Assembly: GCF_009734445.1 (NCBI RefSeq)
Contig: NZ_CP046457.1
Location: 1,606,001 to 1,670,000, forward strand
Source: Candidatus Syntrophocurvum alkaliphilum
GTDB lineage: Bacteria > Bacillota > Syntrophomonadia > Syntrophomonadales > Syntrophomonadaceae
Reading direction: 5' to 3'
DNA: 64,000 nucleotides
The notes below the pieces were generated by a model. The model searched no databases and was not told the DNA's origin. It saw nothing but the letters and a program-made list of their open reading frames with translations. The position numbers and the translations under genes were made by a program. Of the stretch, positions 60,113 to 64,000 are shown in pieces (position 1 is the first letter of the stretch; every line of letters starts with the position of its first letter).

Positions 60113-61114
60113 TTAAGCCTCTATTGCTACTGCATGAGCTACACAAGGAATACTTTCTTTTTGTTGATACGACATTGGTGATAATAGGGCTCCAGTTGCA
60201 ACTACTAAGATTTTTTTAAGCTTTCCTTTTTTCATCTGTTTTAGTAAATGACCATAAGTTACTGTAGCAGAACATGCACAGCCACTTGCGCCCGCAAATA
60301 CCGGTTGGTCTTGTCTATATATCATTAATCCACAATCATTGAATTTCTCATCCGGTAGTTCAACTTTATGTTTTTTTAACAAGTCAGAAGCAATATTAAA
60401 ACCAACTCTTCCTAAATCACCAGTTACGATTAAATCATAATAGGTATGATCTCTATTTAAATCTCTAAAATGAGCTTGGATAGTATCTACTGCTGCAGGT
60501 GCCATAGCTCCCCCCATATTAAATGGATCTGAGATGCCCATATCAACTACCTTCCCTATTGTTGCAGTTGTTATTTTAGGCCCATCTCCTTCTTGGCTAA
60601 CTAAAGCAGCTCCTGCCCCAGTAACACTCCATTGAGCTGTAGGTGGTTTTTGAGCACCATATTCGGTAGGATATCTAAATTGCTTTTCAGCTGCACCATT
60701 ATGTGAAGAAGTACCTGCTAATGCATAATTAGCAGCTCCACAATTTACCATGGTAGCGGCTAACGATAAACTTAGCATCGAACTAGAACAAGCACCAAAT
60801 ACACCTATATAAGGGACTGCTAAAGTACGTGCAGTAAAACTAGAGGATATTATCTGATTCATTAAGTCTCCGGAAAAAAATAACTGAACATCATTTTTTG
60901 AAACTCCAGCCTTATCTAGAGCTTTTTCACACGCCTGTTCCAAAAGTTTCTTTTCTGCCTTTTCAAAGCTATCTTGTCCTAACCATATATCATCATGGAG
61001 TATATCAAAATCATCGGCAAGATTTCCTTTGGCTTCAAAGGGTCCCCCAACAGCTGCTGCTCCTTTAATAATTGGTTTGTTATCAAAAACCCACGACTGA
61101 TATCCTGTTAACAC
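60113..61114 (-). CDS. spoVAD: Stage V sporulation protein AD
   Basis: 333 residues, GTG start with AGGTGGG six bases before, abutting the spoVAC stop. Thiolase-like fold: [60 protein letters not shown], and [20 protein letters not shown]. It binds dipicolinic acid and has no known catalytic activity. Core of the SpoVA complex. Confidence 0.95.
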   Translation of the reverse strand: MLTGYQSWVFDNKPIIKGAAAVGGPFEAKGNLADDFDILHDDIWLGQDSFEKAEKKLLEQACEKALDKAGVSKNDVQLFFSGDLMNQIISSSFTARTLAVPYIGVFGACSSSMLSLSLAATMVNCGAANYALAGTSSHNGAAEKQFRYPTEYGAQKPPTAQWSVTGAGAALVSQEGDGPKITTATIGKVVDMGISDPFNMGGAMAPAAVDTIQAHFRDLNRDHTYYDLIVTGDLGRVGFNIASDLLKKHKVELPDEKFNDCGLMIYRQDQPVFAGASGCACSATVTYGHLLKQMKKGKLKKILVVATGALLSPMSYQQKESIPCVAHAVAIEA

Positions 61115-61594
61115 TTACATCCCACCTAACGCTTGTATAGTTAATTTAATCAGTGCTACAACAAAAGCAGCAAAAACCCCAAAGACGATAACTGAACCAG
61201 CTAGTTTAAACATATTGCCTCCTACACCTAAAACAAACCCTTCACTACGATGCTCTATTGCGGATGAAGCAATTGAATTAGCAAACCCTGTTACAGGTAC
61301 TGCAGTGCCGGCTCCAGCCCATTGAGCTATATGGTCATAAACACCTAGTCCAGTAAGTAAAACTGCTATAATTATTAAACTAGCCACAGTAGGGTTACTC
61401 GCTTGAATTTGAGAGAAACCAAACTGTGTCATATAAAAATATTGAAATGCTTGTCCAATAGTGCAAATAATACCTCCAACTAAAAATGCAATAACACAGT
61501 TTTTAAGCACAGGTCTTTTTAATTCTCTTTCTTGGGCAAAATCCTGGTATTCTTGTTGAGTAGGAGTTAGGTTTTTACGCTGTTTATTTGACAT
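61115..61594 (-). CDS. spoVAC: Stage V sporulation protein AC
   Basis: 159 residues, GAGGTGAG upstream. A soluble Arg/Lys/Gln-rich N-terminus (PTQQEYQDFAQERELKRPVL), then four membrane helices with AFLVGGIICTIGQAFQYFYM and GAGTAVPVTGFANSIASSAI. SpoVAC is the mechanosensitive channel part of the complex. Stop touches the spoVAD start. Confidence 0.93.
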   Translation of the reverse strand: MSNKQRKNLTPTQQEYQDFAQERELKRPVLKNCVIAFLVGGIICTIGQAFQYFYMTQFGFSQIQASNPTVASLIIIAVLLTGLGVYDHIAQWAGAGTAVPVTGFANSIASSAIEHRSEGFVLGVGGNMFKLAGSVIVFGVFAAFVVALIKLTIQALGGM

Positions 61595-61607
61595 ATATCT
61601 CTCACCT

Positions 61608-62465
61608 CTAACGTAGTAAATAAGGTCTTAGTTTATTTATAAGTTGCTCTATAATTTGTGCATTTTTTTGATACATTTTCTTAGCCTCTTCATTTTCGGT
61701 TTCTAAGTAAAAGGACATTAGATTAGCATGAATGTTTTCTAAATTAGCAAAAACTAATTCTTTTACATTTGTTTGATCTACCTCTATAGCATCATCAAAA
61801 AGATCTAAATATAGGTTTCCTGAAGTATCTACTTGGCCAACAAAAACATTATCTAGCGAAACACCCGATGTTTCTAGTTGTTGTTTAATCCATTCCTTAT
61901 TTAACCCTAAAGAAGTTAGGCCTTCATTTATTATGCTCCCATCAAGGATAACTGTTTCTGGTTCAGTTTCAGGTGCAACTTTACGTTCCATGTCGTGTGC
62001 AGTTATAGGTTTTTTGTTAGCCTTTAATAATACATTTATATTGCCCGTGTTTTCCATTACCGCAAACTCTATATCCGCTAAGTTAAAAATATCTTTTTGT
62101 CTTAATTCGCGTGTAAGTTCCTCTGCTGAATATCTTACCCGCATTAGGTTTTCTTCTAAAATTTTGCCCTGCTTTATAAGTATTGTTTCTCGTCCGTAGA
62201 ATATATCATGTACAACTTTGCTTTTAATAGAAAGATAATCTAAGGCTATAGGTAAAGCAAACCAAATTCCTAAAGCTATTAAACCATGCACTATCGGGAT
62301 CATATTTACAGATATTAAGGCAGCTAATATTGCTATAACTACATAGGTAACAAAATAAAATGGAGTTGTTCGAACTGGGTGTCTTTTACCTAAAATTCTT
62401 AATATAAAGAAGGCTAGAAAAAATATTAATACTGAGCGTAATAAGATTTCAATCCAAGGTTCCAT
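61608..62465 (-). CDS. DUF421 (YetF-like) protein with DUF1657-like C-terminus ('2Duf')
   Basis: 285 residues, AAGGTGAGGTGG upstream. Three membrane helices in the first 85 residues (SVLIFFLAFFILRILGKRHP, FYFVTYVVIAILAALISVNM), then the DUF421 cytoplasmic domain (YGRETILIKQGKILEENLMR, YSAEELTRELRQKDIFNLAD, FAVMENTGNINVLLKANKKP). The last 55 residues (LENIHANLMSFYLETENEEA then KKMYQKNAQIIEQLINKL) look like DUF1657. Such a DUF421-DUF1657 fusion in the spoVA2mob operon raises spore wet-heat resistance in Bacillus. The gene order here is the same, so a similar role is inferred. Confidence 0.85.
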   Translation of the reverse strand: MEPWIEILLRSVLIFFLAFFILRILGKRHPVRTTPFYFVTYVVIAILAALISVNMIPIVHGLIALGIWFALPIALDYLSIKSKVVHDIFYGRETILIKQGKILEENLMRVRYSAEELTRELRQKDIFNLADIEFAVMENTGNINVLLKANKKPITAHDMERKVAPETEPETVILDGSIINEGLTSLGLNKEWIKQQLETSGVSLDNVFVGQVDTSGNLYLDLFDDAIEVDQTNVKELVFANLENIHANLMSFYLETENEEAKKMYQKNAQIIEQLINKLRPYLLR

Positions 62466-62481
62466 ATATCCACCTCACCTT

Positions 62482-62688
62482 TTAGTTGCCTTTATAATCA
62501 GGTTCTTGATATTCTAAAGATCTTACTCTATCTTGCAAATCACTTATAACTTTATCTATAGTATCTACAGACTCTTTATAAACTTCTTTTTCTTCAATTG
62601 ATTTAGTCTGCTCTGCATAAATTTTCAAGGTGCCTTGAACACTTTTAACACTTGCTAAAGTTTGTTTAACTTTTGATCCAACTGTCAT
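62482..62688 (-). CDS. DUF1657 protein, start of spoVA operon
   Basis: 68 residues from ATG 62688 (AGGAGTG upstream); the open frame continues to 62727 without a site. TVGSKVKQTLASVKSVQGTL then KIYAEQTKSIEEKEVYKESV. First gene of the six-gene run DUF1657, DUF421, spoVAC, spoVAD, spoVAE, DUF1657. Forespore sigma-G control is expected, but a clear TGAATA/CATACTA pair is not seen upstream. Confidence 0.85.
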   Translation of the reverse strand: MTVGSKVKQTLASVKSVQGTLKIYAEQTKSIEEKEVYKESVDTIDKVISDLQDRVRSLEYQEPDYKGN

Positions 62689-62788
62689 ATTATCACTCCT
62701 ATCTTGATTAATTTTTACATAGGACATAGATTTAATTCATAAGTTTAGCATTTAATATTTTTCCAATATAAATTTAATAATAAATATA

Positions 62789-62817
62789 GTGACATCTAAA
62801 AAAAAATCTTATATACT
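62789..62817 (+). promoter_or_regulatory. Sigma-A promoter of the S-box/metY transcript
   Basis: GTGACA at 62789-62794 (one mismatch) and TATACT at 62812-62817 with the ideal 17-base spacing. It is 35 bases before the riboswitch. Confidence 0.7.
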
Positions 62818-62851
62818 ACTAAACAAGTAAAAATTAAATAAGAACAAAAGG

Positions 62852-62956
62852 ATTCTTATCGAGAGTGGTTGAGGGACTGGCCCGATGACACCCAGCAACA
62901 GCTAGTTAAACTAGTAATGTGCTAATTCCTGCAGGATTAATCCTGAAAGATAAGAA
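62852..62956 (+). ncRNA. SAM-I (S-box) riboswitch aptamer
   Basis: The strand reads TTCTTATCGAGAGTGGTTGA GGGACTGGCCCGATGACACC CAGCAAC, then the variable P3 stem GCTAGTTAAACTAGT, ATGTGCTAATTCCTGCAG and finally GAAAGATAAGAA, the full set of S-box conserved blocks. P1 pairs CTTATC with GATAAG. It binds S-adenosylmethionine and lets the downstream terminator form when SAM is plentiful. Confidence 0.95.
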
Positions 62957-62976
62957 GGCTTCAGCATAAACTGATG

Positions 62977-63010
62977 TCACTTCTTATCAAGAAGTGATTT
63001 TTTGTTTTTT
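62977..63010 (+). terminator. S-box expression-platform terminator
   Basis: Stem TCACTTCTT / AAGAAGTGA with a 3-base loop, followed by TTTTTTGTTTTTT. The segment CTTCTTATC in its 5' arm and loop is complementary to GATAAGAAG (62949-62957), the 3' strand of P1, giving a clear antiterminator. Confidence 0.93.
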
Positions 63011-63032
63011 AAATTATAAGGAGGATTTATTT

Positions 63033-64000
63033 ATGTCTGATAAATGGGGCTTTAATACCAAATCAGTCCAAGGAGGATGGCAACCCAAGGCTGGTGAACC
63101 CAGAGTACTTCCAATTTATCAAAGTACAACCTATAAGCAAGATGACCCTGACTTTGTAGCTGACTTATTTGATCTAAAAGAAAACGGGTTTTTCTATACC
63201 AGGCTAGCAAATCCTACATTATCTGCTTTTGAAGAAAAAATATCTCTTTTAGAAGGTGGCGTAGGTGCAGTATCAACTTCTTCAGGTCAAGCTGCAATTA
63301 TGTATGCACTTTTAAATATTTGCCAAGCTGGAGAACATATAGTTACTGCTTCAACACTTTATGGTGGAACACATACTCTTATGGCATCCACTTTTAAAAA
63401 ATTTGGAGTTGAAGTAACCTTTGTTGACCCTGATTTAGATGCAGAAGAAATAAAAAAGCATTTTAAACCGGAAACTAAAGCATTATATGGCGAAACAATA
63501 GGTAATCCTCGTTTAAATGTATTAGATTTTAAAAAGTTTAGTAAAATTGCTGAAGAAATGAAAGTACCTTTAATTGTTGACAATACCTTTCCAACCCCTT
63601 ATTTATGTAGGCCCTTAGAACATGGTGCAAATATTGTTGTTCATTCCGCAACTAAATATATAGATGGTCAAGCAACCAGTTTAGGTGGTGTAATAGTTGA
63701 CGGAGGAAACTTTAACTGGAATAATGGAAAGTTCCCTGAATTATCAGAACCAGACCCTAGTTACCACGGATTAAAATACTGGGAAACATTTGGTAATCAA
63801 GCATATATAGTTAAAGCTAGAGTACAACTTTTAAGAGATATGGGTTCTGTATTAAGTCCCTTCAACGCATTTTTATTAAACTTAGGAACTGAGACCTTAT
63901 CATTAAGAATGGCTAAACATAGTGAAAATACTTTAAAACTAGCTGAGTATTTAAATAATCATGATAAAGTAGAATGGGTTTGGTATCCACTACTAAAAAA
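63033..64000 (+). CDS. metY: O-acetylhomoserine aminocarboxypropyltransferase (MetY), 3' end missing
   Basis: 322 residues visible, open at the window edge; ATG after AAGGAGGA. PLP-dependent trans-sulfuration enzyme: FNTKSVQGGWQP, PIYQSTTYKQDDPDF, YTRLANPTLSAFEEKISLLE, and the PLP lysine in HSATKYIDGQ. The long linker before NPSYHG-type (SEPDPSYHGLKYWETFGNQA) is a mark of MetY rather than MetB/MetC. It joins O-acetylhomoserine with sulfide to give homocysteine. Under S-box control. Confidence 0.93.
   Translation, partial: MSDKWGFNTKSVQGGWQPKAGEPRVLPIYQSTTYKQDDPDFVADLFDLKENGFFYTRLANPTLSAFEEKISLLEGGVGAVSTSSGQAAIMYALLNICQAGEHIVTASTLYGGTHTLMASTFKKFGVEVTFVDPDLDAEEIKKHFKPETKALYGETIGNPRLNVLDFKKFSKIAEEMKVPLIVDNTFPTPYLCRPLEHGANIVVHSATKYIDGQATSLGGVIVDGGNFNWNNGKFPELSEPDPSYHGLKYWETFGNQAYIVKARVQLLRDMGSVLSPFNAFLLNLGTETLSLRMAKHSENTLKLAEYLNNHDKVEWVWYPLLK

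Noticed and set aside
62689-63010. S-box control of the spoVA operon
   Set aside because: The spoVA operon reads away from the riboswitch on the other strand, so the riboswitch serves only metY.

Overview
This AT-rich window comes from an anaerobic, endospore-forming low-GC Firmicute, most likely class Clostridia; I cannot name a species. The evidence is a trimeric NADH-linked [FeFe] hydrogenase with HydF, a SpoVA operon, coat-like and SASP genes, TRAP (mtrB), an S-box riboswitch and AGGAGG-type ribosome sites with many TTG/GTG starts.

Layout. 1-5.5 kb: the end of a polysaccharide locus making a UDP-6-deoxy-amino sugar (SDR reductase, 4,6-dehydratase, 2-epimerase) followed by a methyltransferase-GT2-GT2 fusion and another GT2. 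5.5-9.8 kb: a chemoreceptor, an SDR and an acyl-CoA dehydrogenase. 9.9-12.05 kb: an intact IS21-family element with matching inverted ends. 12-17.2 kb: small spore/unknown genes, an Smr protein, a betaine-binding lipoprotein without its transporter, tRNA-Leu(GAG), an OppA-like protein and a lytic transglycosylase. 17.2-23.8 kb: coaE-ytaF-mutM-polA, the conserved Firmicute order, then an ECF sigma/anti-sigma pair. 23.8-26.9 kb: tRNA-Leu(CAA), two repeat copies, a TOBE protein, a decayed SDR gene and a crotonase. 26.9-33.8 kb: pyk, pfkA, mtrB, dnaE and ybaK. 34-41.4 kb: a SASP gene that appears to start with ATT, HAD and AhpD-like genes, two large unknown proteins, a TSUP transporter and gapN. 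41.7-46.5 kb: hydC-hydB-hydA and hydF. 46.6-50 kb: two coat proteins and an operon of two ferredoxin-fused ParA/MinD ATPases, two NifX-like proteins and a DUF134 regulator. 50-57.2 kb: small proteins, a PPDK regulator, a subtilase and a class A PBP with a very acidic tail. 57.7-59.4 kb: minD-minE-minC. 59.5-62.7 kb: a spoVA operon with DUF1657 and a DUF421-DUF1657 fusion ('2Duf'). 62.8-64 kb: an S-box riboswitch and the start of metY.

The genes fit a fermentative spore-former: glycolytic enzymes and GapN supply NADH/NADPH, the Hyd complex can release electrons as H2, and acyl-CoA enzymes suggest acyl-CoA redox steps. The most unusual feature is a dispersed, MITE-like palindromic repeat (four clear or near-complete copies, one fragment, one decayed copy and one related hairpin). 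It has imperfect terminal inverted repeats around a GAGCAAACATGTTTATC core, and two copies have 6-bp flanking direct repeats. Other notable points are the spoVA2mob-like operon, the ATT-start SASP gene, a 29-residue membrane peptide gene behind a hairpin, TRAP without trp genes, and the convergent pair of unknown proteins at 35.8-38.8 kb.
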